Positions 47,901 through 52,885 are shown, counted from the stretch's first letter. The stretch: 64,000 nt of DNA from an uncultured Eubacteriales bacterium (GCA_948607205.1 CAPERS010000005.1:11919-75918); one strand, 5' to 3'. Notes: a model not told the origin generated them from the letters alone. A program made the numbers and translations.

Positions 47901-48967
47901 GAGAAACCTGCTACAATATTATATTAATAGAAGATATTATAGTTGAAACTGCAAGTGAGGCAACTCAAAATATAAATATTTCAGGAAATGGAAAAAATAT
48001 CATTTTTATCAACAATGAGAATGCGTTATTTAGCAACGGCGATAATAAATATATTAATAACGTTAGTATTTTGGGAGTTGTAAAAAATGAGTCTTTCTTG
48101 ACATCAAAAAATAAATATTACAATGTTTCAACTTATGGAATAGTTTCTGAAAAAGAAACAGGTTGTATCATTAATAACGAAAATACCGAAATACAATGCC
48201 TAAATAATTTCATATCGGTGGAAACAAAGGCAGGAAAAGATATAACGTTAGCAACAAGTGTTATTTCACCTGATAATATTATGGTAAAATCTTATGGTTC
48301 CTTGTTTGCTGGTGATGGAGAAGATGGAGAATCTTGGGGTAAGAGCAAAGATAAACAATCAGGAAAAGTAGAAAAGGGAAATGACGGCGGAGATATTGTA
48401 TTACAAGGCATTGATTTATTAGGACTTATAAAAGTAGGCATTGGAGGTAAAGGTGGATTTGGATATGCTGGTAGTTTAAATGATGCTGGTTTCAGAAATG
48501 ATAATAATATAATAGATGCAAGTTCATCATTATCAATCATGACTCAGGAAGATGGAGAAAATGGGAAAAATGGTCTATTATTAAGTTCTAAAAATCATAG
48601 CACAACATTGATTAGAACTGAAGGTGCAAAGAGAATAAAATTTATTTCAGGCATTGATAGGGGGGCATTTAATATAAAAGTTGGAACTTATGTTAAAATA
48701 GAGGTTCCGGGGATAGGAGAACTACTCCATTCAGGTTATGGTTTTGGTGTAGACGTAAAAGTCTGGCCTTTGAATACAATTGTCAAAACTTCATTCACTA
48801 ATACTTTTGGTAATAAAACAAAATTCAGAGGTAATGTAAAAAGTGAGTATGGAAATTATGGAAACTTTACTATTTATACTTTAAGTAACAACGCTGACAT
48901 ATTAAAAAATATCTTCTCCAACATGTCTTATGGAACTTGGGATGGAGTCACTTGGAAAGCAAATTAA
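29942..48967 (+). CDS. Giant GLUG-repeat lipoprotein (about 6,341 residues)
   Basis: One uninterrupted 19-kb frame. The start is the ATG with AGGAGG 5 nt upstream; the signal peptide (MKKFFVGLLSIFMICGG) ends in the lipobox LASC, so Cys23 should be lipidated and the protein tethered outside the cell. About residues 25-1080 are Ig-like, beta-rich. At least four GLUG/beta-helix modules begin near residues 1085, 2246, 2740 and 4575 with a NDITL/NDIDL lead-in and DGNGH turn; more than 20 GGLVG/GGIVG motifs lie between about 1200 and 4880. About 5000-6000 are further beta-rich repeats, and a Gly-rich stretch (GGKGGFGYAG) lies near 6170. No sortase signal or enzyme motif is recognised. Probably a surface adhesin or scaffold; function unproven. 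Confidence 0.85.
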   Translation: MKKFFVGLLSIFMICGGIILASCGESKVSLSIDQTYKEIVVLDEDNIEPVFVTCVVNGVDNGKVSVSSSQNSIVSASVEYNSSSNQNIISLIAGDMEGTATVTVTTLDQTVKETITVFVHGEVTGMSEKVYTNGQSQLYAIRGGQRTLNANELIDFETTLNTSRKDISWKLKEEDQYITLDGNVLSIDENYKAGVSEPKLTLTATSIFNPDISEDITLTILDKIDTSSVNLAFAFNRTMDYTNIFSQNENGDIVKEKILLTSNREADPDNKTAYIRIIFADCEKYSIEPVISYKNTNADVGQISILSDSNQESGVRYFIAEGKDNANITANASFKIGHKEFAYSVSTDFFEIGSYEKIDKIKIFDENGFEIKATQSIYNSYSLDKSLGQEFEVALLPTTVQGYTGQYNLELQVNDLSYVGKPAPIEMHYIDEDGYARVLNFGHGENKSDVTNIKVIFKSISISSKQVYIRAVNDIPESLLSTLTFNSEDNKKVKTSVELNLQRAPTSLVFEDKNQKNIYFSSAYGAEKTLSKEFKVFGQTSLTGLSVVYSNAFVDSPVLVQTGSSLDEGVNYKGEPYVQFRVSFDLLSSGLGQTRNGEYRIVHTNGISSDAFDLNVLLPLTDAYLKIDNLTSYNAVVGHRNEGNLFDANGTALPNKSNSLSFIMLKNGATLPFALQTNSVNLGNGSVSSVLESAEFRFVDEEKENELSQEDYQNLIANFENASRESNVVSINSLGNTLSSHATGTTYILIKFKGKSIGEDGIEDVTFYRVVKVESFVAPATLKPNVSSVEVYAENSVSEDDQSTEKTVIINFAQNGVTYKEPTNFIFEYDPNAKDDENKNLHFTNNGASINFGNFSIDNITIFDSYMSFVVRGISTNGQTAFNKNLSIAYVYKDENKNAYIALENSIDITVKNADRIERVTWESFNEDGIYFDLSDNGDNSQIIVTSVSPTNARNKDLKFIAVNESGNIDNSFVKFSQVDSGSDVVTLNAQTGRTGKIYILPKDAINNERIYFYDGFDTGDDGNKVYDNHKKSIMLADIGKEFENIKNYFFINNNKEEIKLSNIIVEIPVTIADGESFDTAYRIYSESQLSSFNPKKFYTFMNNVTISQDTAVKIKTLGTFEGGIQGATPQTTIVFEGSNIIGINNGTIRNITFAGTVNGSSGFVATTNNGTMQNVTVDVTTNENGYIYSSLNALVDNNGAGGLVGLNGVSGTIENCAVLGLNIASNDKDSDLSIAGGLVGTNKGTILSSRVEFYNFNNAVRNTISAQKVAGLAYANNGRIESSFAYNYSSENVLNGDSKALVYSAGDSSILTLSFASVGVALNHDDDSSIKLTNGYVKYSKAKEDGTGNEEIIDYYDEDGFIRHINDSNFDTSIANNENFVVSGEEGFLAYVNNGEAHLKDVFQDRVLTEGEIENLNPQTHEVNGFYKTLSVSQNSAIGFFYKVEDLTLTAKEKNELDGYNRVSLDEFVGDSSGIVAISDNAYVANIIGNEIVFTGVGNATITLVSKQNYQLKKDINIEVVYSLSKLKASYNFGGKSVEILKGQTHNLQTGATRSITYTFDKNIIRLGASAKAFNLVENNVNLRNNEYILTTPRVLTITENNIVSGRSIEVNPILSGREDDNDFSSYQSAINAEFGHNFKLSTYQGALDLRYSLDKVDISPAVTGSIKAVLTTSNEEDTIAPIVRLGDVALDIYQEEDGSYTASYSKGENERLKISVSRLSRKEISGNKYEIEFLIEISVHENYKWAVSNAEKYDVTFYSLGKTVSDSFDLTVSPQAFNYIDVNNYKVEHITSANIQGVNKDIYHIENKASSVLAPGNNSILKVNINPQFANYHHLKISYTGEQTLNAVVMKKMVAKNADDENATEFYENTVTSGVENFGNVMIVTPSLDDRKTGNMFFNIWINQSVNVNNTNLTFDITFFDENDNPITSVKSFIRVSYLQEPNITVNGQRELSFVAKGETAKGKLYFDADQTVSTNPIMIEDAKGIRVVNQREVESDIAGRRLIEFDVVVELDAEAIGGNNAVKLSANVKGEVQQKTAYNTMTIVDLAINTNPQSIKLEGSDSDTLQAYVGVGKMLKFNYTFMPEEYSYDLSDGAQIEAVRKLQQKRNEFSSSGLYIEGNEGKSYYSINYNSNHTQEKPLAQRIDYFNEETGGWSSILNTESNTFVSSVNGLFTISMNADASGNYRENQLLITGLKETSENSSVRMRMTTYINYAGQTLPIVKEFNVAVSEYSDEDLPIRVTNEQEFLKMAEGKEQNYILANDITLKNYSPLNTENIASLDGNGHVINIESFKTEKENASQNTLQLALFNNVTSNTTLKNVVVNVYNAGRQILADIDDYSSFEIAGFAISNAGIITNCSVVAFNSERQEGEDISPVGTYGLNVTYIKGTGTSSPQYLTDGSNWSSQVAGFAIRNTGSITNSKVGGDSVYLIGNKYTSDLNDGDPRYTLNIVQLEYFNIKGQGNMSGFVLDNSGYISASSVKNLSMNNQSEAPQFYTAGFVGNNTSSIITSYVEGVKSNDDRDSYKFCRMGSMIQSKMGVVSGFAYQTSESATIKDSYSNIGIANSDVQEETYLASGFIYINKGSLYNCYSSSQIQNQTYSQMNFSGVDSNGNLLNTDGSYENCYYYNPAYTEVGDSGEPTESSFKTGAGQLRDVTKQGSFYGFAIGGETSTNTIWRMTLNEGIKLVEPDMLSFSHRYYQVLSNQEDVEKDEQKYILPYATIMLDGDIRDMSYGSIYNPIIIRTPQEFLDVTGVSKSSSINEKVDAKAVKGVYRLVSNLDFNELASSEEQVNGIDIPSTRKSLTGIIYGNGFTISNINLAGSQQRETFAYGLFGAIESVKNSSGNIELEAMILNLNLTISKVINNKASAVGALAGFVRDASVVNVNLSFNDNASVEGSNFVGGVVGFAFANSTLKNLTTENTKVVASRRVSDNTEPLNAESLATLRNSNEFKSITTSLYSNLGQTEIDNLIKKVEKMSFAGGIVGFVDIFEGNGNDAYYSETDFTKSKDFLTYNVVSIKAEGPTFVQAGVAGGLIGLSGCNTSVKDAQLIIDGTMSDNQTHIVSIKHYAGAIIGQSFGTLSQLVATHDAQTQRTIQTNMGRYYNGKSFDKSLERGAIDLFSSISGEYNRIAVGGLVGYVGSGSMNLSYSNLNAVDLEANYAGGLIGEIDIHENVQAYKSTNGTVQGYESKYIINQSYASGDVRGKIAAGGIIGKLNECSDTKEKAGVALHAVNSVNFFSVYNYQTGENFVDIDRDNDIFSSNNVYAFVGEFAKKSNAVNLPNTDADGNIVEDLSPWLSLVIETTSEVDNEGNETQSQGATVSRIYRYFTNASQGEQVEKIDVAPKFAPNVDSELIIEVKEDEEGNKDKLSYLTKTEEPEKYTDIKTGKSFTQGSFLSNSFWSKDNWVHEDTTLFPTLKYTDAFGYFIYLDQFNIGTVIKTMRENSNVEVVVRGRKYKDNDQEIGDINMIEYFQTLGTFKQIQNFAGTIRSLKNTSSSSGELVKIILDRPLFESTSSGFTLKDTVISFENRKVNEEVTSDNIFKAGNSFSGAFANGTMTEAVISNVRFEFKNAGMKLTGENVGLIAPEISSSNISNTEILIDNSDTDKSDTKPFSNDSFLSVSLETKNVGLFAGVLRQISAVRQMNFSMNSIKVADVENFNKNNPFIAFNSSSVNIAESVSVGSMIGRAEFEKNNSGNKQAFSIALQSLSTTPTFKFSAPGNLFKTLNVGGMIGTLGTSVNLSVNANFDTDTVFVNSELIVTSPSKSKTTSLNYGGIVGYIENTGSVVSISNDGKSTASVNTKITSILNKNNNVWKEVNYGGLVGKSERQVGVKNFKTYNVTNGELSKDILKLAQENLSYTTDPIEANSINYGGYVGDGTIVNIETQKECAIEFDNASNEQVNIISLKADTVNAGGLVGQAQTVSMSGNGRIKVIDSFNVSNLETTSSSTKAGETTNSIANVGGFVGSASNVNFTSSRSNVSRYDGHILLDTTSSINAGGIVGRVVNEGSTNNSANGSATLDWLSFGGDIRLSNKSSDIKIGGTAGYISVNRIDMHNNYNYGDVFVAKEITSISEYFFGGLIGQTDTTNLTEAEINSNYSLVTHNSDIITKDNNANIHALFGTQVAKEKSDSGNIQVSSNFYNHGVTLTTDNQGIDMGYMSAYNNDGRYGYGIKKENTSVVDLGYNTDSNIVTVIKGVLGDNVEEGSKLKPKSLTSMETTIEKAKLSSDTSVKYYHIPSDNSGSTTFDWQSDSSHSYELTNVAIIGDANTIVLKGFKDNFISKMSGYSYISDLVVNIENMVVGENTSDKKIVGGLVGQMEGGNIFAVGIDGKIELAGSGTSTVGGIVGKMTRGTISDSYSVADILYRAGQNEDNYGNMSGIVGQGDETTSKNIYGTFSGGSLTSYIDANLHAFAGGENISIDNSYTYTYLDWNDHTDGTADISNKLDICASNTFGENFVFDTNAINSKTNGEINYGNLEGCLGDNWGSKSINYYFNFGYPTRTGFNYLKPSSLFSYETDSDRTKTLEIKTGNEKLSDNKNTAELYGYTYKRLSVKDTLAVTSTKSQNNNYAYGIPNASIFENISDKNLDSNIKMLTLLNDIDLSNTSIESWNPFTIKIDNNKIRQNFDGNGHTLHNFQNTIFESLEGGMVTNLRITNDAVKDLSAPLLVSELNGTTVSNLTLSGRITGNATGNLGAVANTATGSTTLTAVTNMVNIAVDATADLRVGGLVGKVDKESELTINYSSNYAPIEVANNNDVNKTTDNINNIEREVCVFIFTGGLVGNNSGTTYIYNSYNANAVINGYRSSVSGKTEGKSADYKTGGLVGSNSKQLKVYNSYNSGIVKSGNKNVTGKDDRPSSGVLIRGSAHQCSFAGGLVGFTNDASNSDDGTIVNNCFNEGSIEALGTDPVTEYDLQIEEVEITEGPLGGYKNTIIKSATLYQTDICKTNVYAYDIGYNVTSIESSSGKNNIVRNGTSLNGKQILSVVEIGDEYCGIKSVEKNNGRWSYGETDGDGTYKNSMQTYFESYYTRLSSLSLESGKQSSTNLDRAGVFKNQGVEEKDIAIKNSEGIVNLIKGICSIDKQNIPVSIVYKVPYQNFVQVIVPGADKSLDYLNLAKIENVYYGFYANQELLQINFKDGFIDGKYESDKFSGEKNYEGYKSAFDYYNKGDNLSNTDKENRNSEDDKNVKQQCKYETNSQGVNKTTIKGEAYNLVSNGPNASAALTAGNTTLTFEIDISSIGSLKDLTLDSVKLYKEQGNEYLGEFKDTSSIVSQSEKSSTISIKVTAVLEEGSYDVEARVTFIKTTNLELNNLTGSLIYDDVEESNTAGLFGIYVGESLSEYIGEGLNLTWNDGDKESSNIIHVRKNNKDYYMVYDSSSKVLYFAPGAKLNGEPINEVVDEYTKDVFKSMFSGNCEIVKTISGTATQNITGENVDKNISKNHQLESEIEYEFDATSVGDGAIKAISYEKDGEDLIINLQATNEAKFGGFNAKYIFGLNQTIENSDGEISNQYIPLLSNDGYGKTAFDSDWQILNAQGDVVVALTENSTSENFGLRFVGKADEFADGTEINEILESLDILKSVKYAPVINLDSQYINYEETTDDGLKLIVNISKNVDERSIIVGNEHYEFVDGNILPLNRDDLISVSFGGVEIFEGYDINFKMQEKISSYDIDITLVGETSEHAKLFVNGETIEGDLLSGLKYLKEGIEVSEIENLMLDIFGQVKYITISKPNIDSIEGKPEGDVNLILTGATLNFVNDGDKYTVEYIYDEENQEFKVANIRAIIKNCFGENGIENDFSFTIEKKDDDYIYVSSETFGDFLRFKDGKFEKAIISGADSEVVTWEDVNGNSTDFMLTITKIDENDVEEVVTWKLKIDLDKIPNFDNFKIQDSNIYTNFELDTDDEKQSKFNWDINGQNSKNIDLLKDIAFSLEEGQTIINNNSKVQVNENGQIEKIDASELKKLNNNFSISITEKTDPLSVTIKKTGQGETCYNIILIEDIIVETASEATQNINISGNGKNIIFINNENALFSNGDNKYINNVSILGVVKNESFLTSKNKYYNVSTYGIVSEKETGCIINNENTEIQCLNNFISVETKAGKDITLATSVISPDNIMVKSYGSLFAGDGEDGESWGKSKDKQSGKVEKGNDGGDIVLQGIDLLGLIKVGIGGKGGFGYAGSLNDAGFRNDNNIIDASSSLSIMTQEDGENGKNGLLLSSKNHSTTLIRTEGAKRIKFISGIDRGAFNIKVGTYVKIEVPGIGELLHSGYGFGVDVKVWPLNTIVKTSFTNTFGNKTKFRGNVKSEYGNYGNFTIYTLSNNADILKNIFSNMSYGTWDGVTWKAN

Positions 48968-49040
48968 TTATTATAAGTATTTCAATTAAAGTAAAATATG
49001 TCAAAATTATACAAATTTCGACATAAAACGACGGGAGGGG

Positions 49041-49076
49041 ATGAGTTGTTTCAAAAAAAGTTATAAAAAGTTTTGA
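49041..49076 (+). CDS. Possible 11-residue leader peptide
   Basis: ATG preceded closely by GGGAGGGG opens MSCFKKSYKKF and a TGA. The frame lies inside the hairpin at 49043-49084. The ribosome site is strong but the spacing is short (about 2-4 nt). Could be a translated leader or coincidence. Confidence 0.25.
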   Translation: MSCFKKSYKKF

Positions 49077-49084
49077 AACAACTC
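49043..49084. promoter_or_regulatory. 14-bp inverted repeat
   Basis: GAGTTGTTTCAAAA and TTTTGAAACAACTC enclose a 14-nt loop. No T run follows, so this is not a standard terminator. Confidence 0.6.
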
Positions 49085-49093
49085 CAATTTCCT

Positions 49094-49122
49094 TTGTCGA
49101 AAAAGGTTGGATATGCTAAAAT
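49094..49122 (+). promoter_or_regulatory. Promoter of radC with overlapping Spo0A-like box
   Basis: TTGTCG (49094-49099), 17 bp, TAAAAT (49117-49122) with TGC before it. TGTCGAA (49095-49101) overlaps the -35 box. Confidence 0.5.
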
Positions 49123-49237
49123 ATTATCGATAAAATTCCAAACTGAGATGATTGATTAAAACTTCAGTCAAAAACTTATATTCAAAAGACAAAATTTTTA
49201 TTCAAAAAGTCAAATTTAAACAAAAGGAGAAAAGGTC

Positions 49238-49933
49238 ATGAAGGACGAGAAAAATATCCATGCTGGGCATCGTGGTAGGCTTTTGGATACAATATACAAA
49301 GCTGGAATTGAAGCTGTTAGCGAGATACAAGCAATGGAATTTATTCTCACATATATCTTTCCTCGAGGGGATGTCAATCCGCTTGCGCACAGACTCCTTG
49401 ACAAATTTGGCAGTATAGCAAATGTTTTGGAGGCTGACCTTACTGAACTTGTCACCGTTCATGGAATAGGTGAGCGGGCTGGTAAAATGATAAATGAACT
49501 CACTGATATATTTTACTTATATGCAACTTGCAAACGCACTAAGCGTGAAAATATGTCAGAATACAGTGCTGTTTATGATTACACTGAGCAGTTATTAAGA
49601 TTCAAAAATGTGGAAGAGTTTTATATTGTTGGACTGGATAGCATGAAAAATGTTGTCGGAAGGCGAAAACTTGCTTCTGGAACAATCAATATGGTTGGAA
49701 TAACTCCACTTCAAGTCTCAAGTTTTTTGTCGTCAACTCACTCTGCAATGGTTTTTATAACCCATAATCATCCAGGCGGAAAGGCTGAGCCTTCAGGGCA
49801 AGACTTGGAAGCGACAAAATATATGCAAGACTTATTTAAGACTTTGGGAGTTCTCTATATTGACCACATTTTGATTGGCGCTGACGGAGTTTACTCCTTT
49901 GGCAAGAATAAAAAAGTGCGAGAGTTTTTCTAA
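49238..49933 (+). CDS. radC: RadC family JAB-domain protein
   Basis: A 231-residue protein with an N-terminal helix-hairpin-helix part (VHGIGERAGKMINEL, about residues 74-88) and a C-terminal JAB1/MPN-type metal site: THNHPGGKAEPSGQD (about residues 168-182) with the two His, Ser and Asp ligands. Family length and order are normal. Despite the name, a DNA-repair role of RadC has not been confirmed and its true substrate is unknown. AAGGAGAAAAGG precedes the ATG. Monocistronic, followed by a terminator. Confidence 0.9.
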   Translation: MKDEKNIHAGHRGRLLDTIYKAGIEAVSEIQAMEFILTYIFPRGDVNPLAHRLLDKFGSIANVLEADLTELVTVHGIGERAGKMINELTDIFYLYATCKRTKRENMSEYSAVYDYTEQLLRFKNVEEFYIVGLDSMKNVVGRRKLASGTINMVGITPLQVSSFLSSTHSAMVFITHNHPGGKAEPSGQDLEATKYMQDLFKTLGVLYIDHILIGADGVYSFGKNKKVREFF

Positions 49934-49935
49934 AA

Positions 49936-49968
49936 AAAAGTGAACAAAGTTTGTTCGCTTTTTTTTGT
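49936..49968 (+). terminator. Terminator of radC
   Basis: AAGTGAACAAA-G-TTTGTTCGCTT followed by TTTTTT. Confidence 0.85.
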
Positions 49969-50024
49969 TGTTTTATAATTAATTTTTTTTGATATATATA
50001 TTTTGATTTAAATGCTTATTACCG

Positions 50025-50387
50025 TTAAATAATAAGTTTTGCAAGCAAAGAACCGATAAAACTTGAAATTATAACGCTTAAAAGCAAAAGCAGATAAACC
50101 CCAACGGGAATAGTGTTGGTATTTTTCTTTTGCTGCGATTTATTTTCAAGTGCTTTATATCCATAAGGCAAAACGCATAAACAAAAAACGCCATCGTCAT
50201 CATACTTAATTGAAATGCAATCAGAATGTTCAAGAAAGGTCAAAATGTTTTTCAGCCCATCATAGTCGACTTTAAATTTTTCTGGCATGGCCGAAATAAT
50301 ATCACGAGATTCAACGATTTTATATCCGCCATTTTTGCACTCTTTGACCAAAATTTTCAAAACAATAAGTGATTTTGCATCTAACAT
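50025..50387 (-). CDS. Winged-helix-like protein with C-terminal membrane anchor, paralogue 1
   Basis: A 120-residue protein. Residues about 1-70 read like a winged helix (LIVLKILVKECKNGGYKIVE, then ILTFLEHSDCISIKYDDDG forming the wing), then a linker (about 78-92) and one C-terminal membrane helix (VGVYLLLLLSVIISSFIGSLL). It is a diverged paralogue of the protein encoded divergently at 50513-50875, with the same layout and length. No ribosome site is obvious. I know no named family; a membrane-tethered regulator is the simplest reading. Confidence 0.55.
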   Translation of the reverse strand: MLDAKSLIVLKILVKECKNGGYKIVESRDIISAMPEKFKVDYDGLKNILTFLEHSDCISIKYDDDGVFCLCVLPYGYKALENKSQQKKNTNTIPVGVYLLLLLSVIISSFIGSLLAKLII

Positions 50388-50512
50388 TTGTTAAATGTTT
50401 GGCAAAAAGATAAAAAATATACCTAAGTTAAATTTGTTTTTTGGTGTAAAAAAGCGATAAATCGGAAAAAATATTTAAAAATAACTGTATTTTATGGAGG
50501 CGTCAAGCGGGC

Positions 50513-50875
50513 ATGGCAAGCCGAAAAGAAAAACTTGTGATGACTTATTTGTGCAAAGTGTGTTCTGGAAAGAAGACTCAACTTGTTTCGCCCAATGAAA
50601 TTGCTGAGGCGCTTTCAAACAAGGCAGTATTATCAATTGCTGAGATTGATGAAATTCTCACTTCGCTTTCTATGGATAACTATCTTGATTTCGTGGTATC
50701 TGACTCTAAAAACGGTTATTATTATTGCGTTAATCTCAAAAAAAAAGGCATATCATATATCGCCGACAGCAAAAAATCACGTAAGGCGCTCGGACTGCTA
50801 GTTCTTCGCAGTATTTTTCTTGCAACGGTCAGCTTTGTTTTTGGTGTTATCCTAAAAGCAATATTCAGAGGGTGA
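50513..50875 (+). CDS. Winged-helix-like protein with C-terminal membrane anchor, paralogue 2
   Basis: A 120-residue protein with the same order as its divergent neighbour: a helical/winged N-terminal part (KLVMTYLCKVCSGKKTQLVS, then EIDEILTSLSMDNYLDFVVS and KNGYYYCVNLKKKG), a basic linker and one C-terminal membrane helix (about residues 95-117). GGAGG lies 12 nt before the ATG, a long spacing, so the start is not certain. The 125 bp between the two genes must hold both promoters. Confidence 0.55.
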   Translation: MASRKEKLVMTYLCKVCSGKKTQLVSPNEIAEALSNKAVLSIAEIDEILTSLSMDNYLDFVVSDSKNGYYYCVNLKKKGISYIADSKKSRKALGLLVLRSIFLATVSFVFGVILKAIFRG

Positions 50876-50890
50876 AATTTATTTAAGAAT

Positions 50891-50921
50891 AAAAAAAAGA
50901 ACAGGTGTATGCCTGTTCTTT
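50891..50921 (-). terminator. Terminator of uvrB
   Basis: AAAGAACAGG-TGTATG-CCTGTTCTTT with an A/T flank; can also act on the plus strand. Confidence 0.75.
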
Positions 50922-50922
50922 G

Positions 50923-52878
50923 TTAATTTTTAAGCTGTTTCCTAAGTTCTTGAATTTGCGTGCGAAGTTCGATTGCTCGCTCAAAATCAAGTGTTGAGGA
51001 TGCAATCTTCATCATGGCTGTCAGTTTTTCAATCTCTTTTGGGATTTCCTCTTTTTTGAGTTTTCCTTCTGAAACTTTCTTGGTTATTTCAAGTGTGTTT
51101 GAAATAGGCTTAATGATTGTTTTTGGTGTTATATTATGTTCCTTGTTGAACGCATCTTGAAGCGCACGACGTTTCTCAGTTGTTTCAATTGCGCGTTTCA
51201 TAGAATCTGTGATTGTGTCAGCAAACATGATAACTCTTCCGTTTGCATTTCGCGCTGCGCGTCCGATTGTTTGAATAAGTGCACCTTCACTGCGAAGGAA
51301 TCCTTCCTTATCGGCGTCGAGTATGCAAACAAGTTCCACTTCGGGCATATCAAGACCTTCACGCAAAAGGTTGATTCCCACAAGGATATCAAACTCGCCA
51401 CTGCGCAGTCCGTTGATAATTTCCACACGTTCCATTGTGTCAATTTCAGAGTGCATATACTTGGTTTTGAAATCATGCTCTTGCAGATAGATAGTCAGGC
51501 TTTCCGCCATTTTTTTTGTGAGAGTTGTCACAAGCACACGACTGCCTTTTTCAATAACCTTTTTCGCTTCAACCATAAGTTCTTCAATTTGATTGGTGAT
51601 AGGCTTGATTTCAATGATTGGGTCAAGAAGCCCAGTTGGACGAATCACTTGCTCGACAACTTGACCTGCACGCGAAAGCTCATACTTGGCTGGCGTTGCA
51701 GAAACATAGACAACTTGTCCGAGTTTGGAATTGAATTCCTCAAAAGTCAAAGGTCTGTTGTCGCGCGCCGCTTCCAAACGAAAACCATAGTCGACCAACG
51801 AGTTTTTTCGCGCACGGTCACCGTTATACATCGCCCTAACTTGTGGCAAAGTCATGTGGCTTTCGTCAATAATGGTCAAAAAGCCTTTTGGGAAATAGTC
51901 AATAAGAGTGTATGGCGCTTCGCCAGGCATGCGACCATCAAAATAACGAGAGTAATTTTCAATTCCACTGCAATAGCCCACTTCGCGCATCATTTCCATG
52001 TCATAGGCAACTCGCTGACCAATGCGCTCAGCTTCAATAAGTTTTTCTTGCGATTTGAAATTGTCGACCGCAATTTCTCGGTCATTTTCAATTTGTTTGA
52101 GTGCATTTTCCATACGCTCTCTGCCAACAGCATAATGTGTTGCTGGATAAATCGCCACATGCTTTAGTGAATTGACCGCTTTGCCAGTGACCGAGTCAAG
52201 CTCATATATCTTGTCAATCTCATCGCCAAAAAACTCAACTCGAACGGCAAGTTCGGACTGGTTGGCTGGAAAGATATCCAGAGTGTCACCCTTAACACGA
52301 AAGGTTGAACGCTTGAAATCAATGTCGTTGCGTGTGTATTGTATGCCAATAAGCCGTGCAATCACTTCATCACGGTCAATGATGTCGCCTTCGCGCAAGG
52401 AAATGTGCAAGTTGTAATATTCCTCAGGATTGCCTAAACCATAAATACATGAAACTGACGCAACAATGATAACATCATCGCGCTCCAAAATGGAAGAAGT
52501 CGCAGACGAGCGAAGTTTATCAATCTCGTCATTGATTGCCATATCTTTTTCGATATATGTGTCTGACGAAACAATGTATGCCTCTGGTTGATAGTAGTCA
52601 TAATATGACACAAAATATTCCACACGATTATGCGGAAAAAACTCGCGAAACTCATTGCATAACTGTGCCGCCAAAGTCTTGTTGTGCGCAATCACAAGTG
52701 TAGGTCGTTTTACTCGTTCAATAATGTTTGCCATAGTGAAAGTTTTGCCTGAACCTGTCACGCCTAACAACACCTGCTCTTTGAGCCCATCCTCAATGCC
52801 TTCCACAAGTTTGTCTATCGCTTGTGGCTGGTCGCCCGATGGACTGTATTTTGAAACTAACTTAAATTCATGCTCCAT
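50923..52878 (-). CDS. uvrB: Excinuclease ABC subunit B, predicted leaderless
   Basis: A 651-residue DNA-damage helicase-like subunit of nucleotide excision repair. Walker A GVTGSGKTFTMANII (about residues 40-54), the beta-hairpin YFVSYYDYYQPEAYI that clamps DNA (about 88-102), DESHMTLPQ (DEAD-type Walker B), and GINLLREGLDMPEVELV and QTIGRAARN (helicase motifs V and VI). The C-terminal UVR motif (LDFERAIELRTQIQELR) contacts UvrC. No ribosome site precedes the ATG; TAAAAT ends 7 nt upstream. Divergent from uvrA, separated by a 2.7-kb island instead of the usual head-to-tail uvrB-uvrA pair. uvrC is not in the window. Confidence 0.97.
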   Translation of the reverse strand: MEHEFKLVSKYSPSGDQPQAIDKLVEGIEDGLKEQVLLGVTGSGKTFTMANIIERVKRPTLVIAHNKTLAAQLCNEFREFFPHNRVEYFVSYYDYYQPEAYIVSSDTYIEKDMAINDEIDKLRSSATSSILERDDVIIVASVSCIYGLGNPEEYYNLHISLREGDIIDRDEVIARLIGIQYTRNDIDFKRSTFRVKGDTLDIFPANQSELAVRVEFFGDEIDKIYELDSVTGKAVNSLKHVAIYPATHYAVGRERMENALKQIENDREIAVDNFKSQEKLIEAERIGQRVAYDMEMMREVGYCSGIENYSRYFDGRMPGEAPYTLIDYFPKGFLTIIDESHMTLPQVRAMYNGDRARKNSLVDYGFRLEAARDNRPLTFEEFNSKLGQVVYVSATPAKYELSRAGQVVEQVIRPTGLLDPIIEIKPITNQIEELMVEAKKVIEKGSRVLVTTLTKKMAESLTIYLQEHDFKTKYMHSEIDTMERVEIINGLRSGEFDILVGINLLREGLDMPEVELVCILDADKEGFLRSEGALIQTIGRAARNANGRVIMFADTITDSMKRAIETTEKRRALQDAFNKEHNITPKTIIKPISNTLEITKKVSEGKLKKEEIPKEIEKLTAMMKIASSTLDFERAIELRTQIQELRKQLKN

Positions 52879-52885
52879 ATATATA

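Larger units (their letters stand above)
48968..49237. other. Regulatory-looking spacer between the giant gene and radC
   Basis: Holds a Spo0A-box-like 7-mer (minus strand, 49017-49023), a tiny open frame inside a long hairpin (49041-49084), a second Spo0A-like box on the -35 of a promoter (49094-49122), and a leader to radC. No conventional U-run terminator for the giant gene is seen. Confidence 0.5.

Noticed and set aside
51136..52167. 343-codon open frame on the plus strand
   Set aside because: Wholly antisense to uvrB, whose own motifs are intact; His/Phe/Cys-rich translation is typical of a shadow frame.
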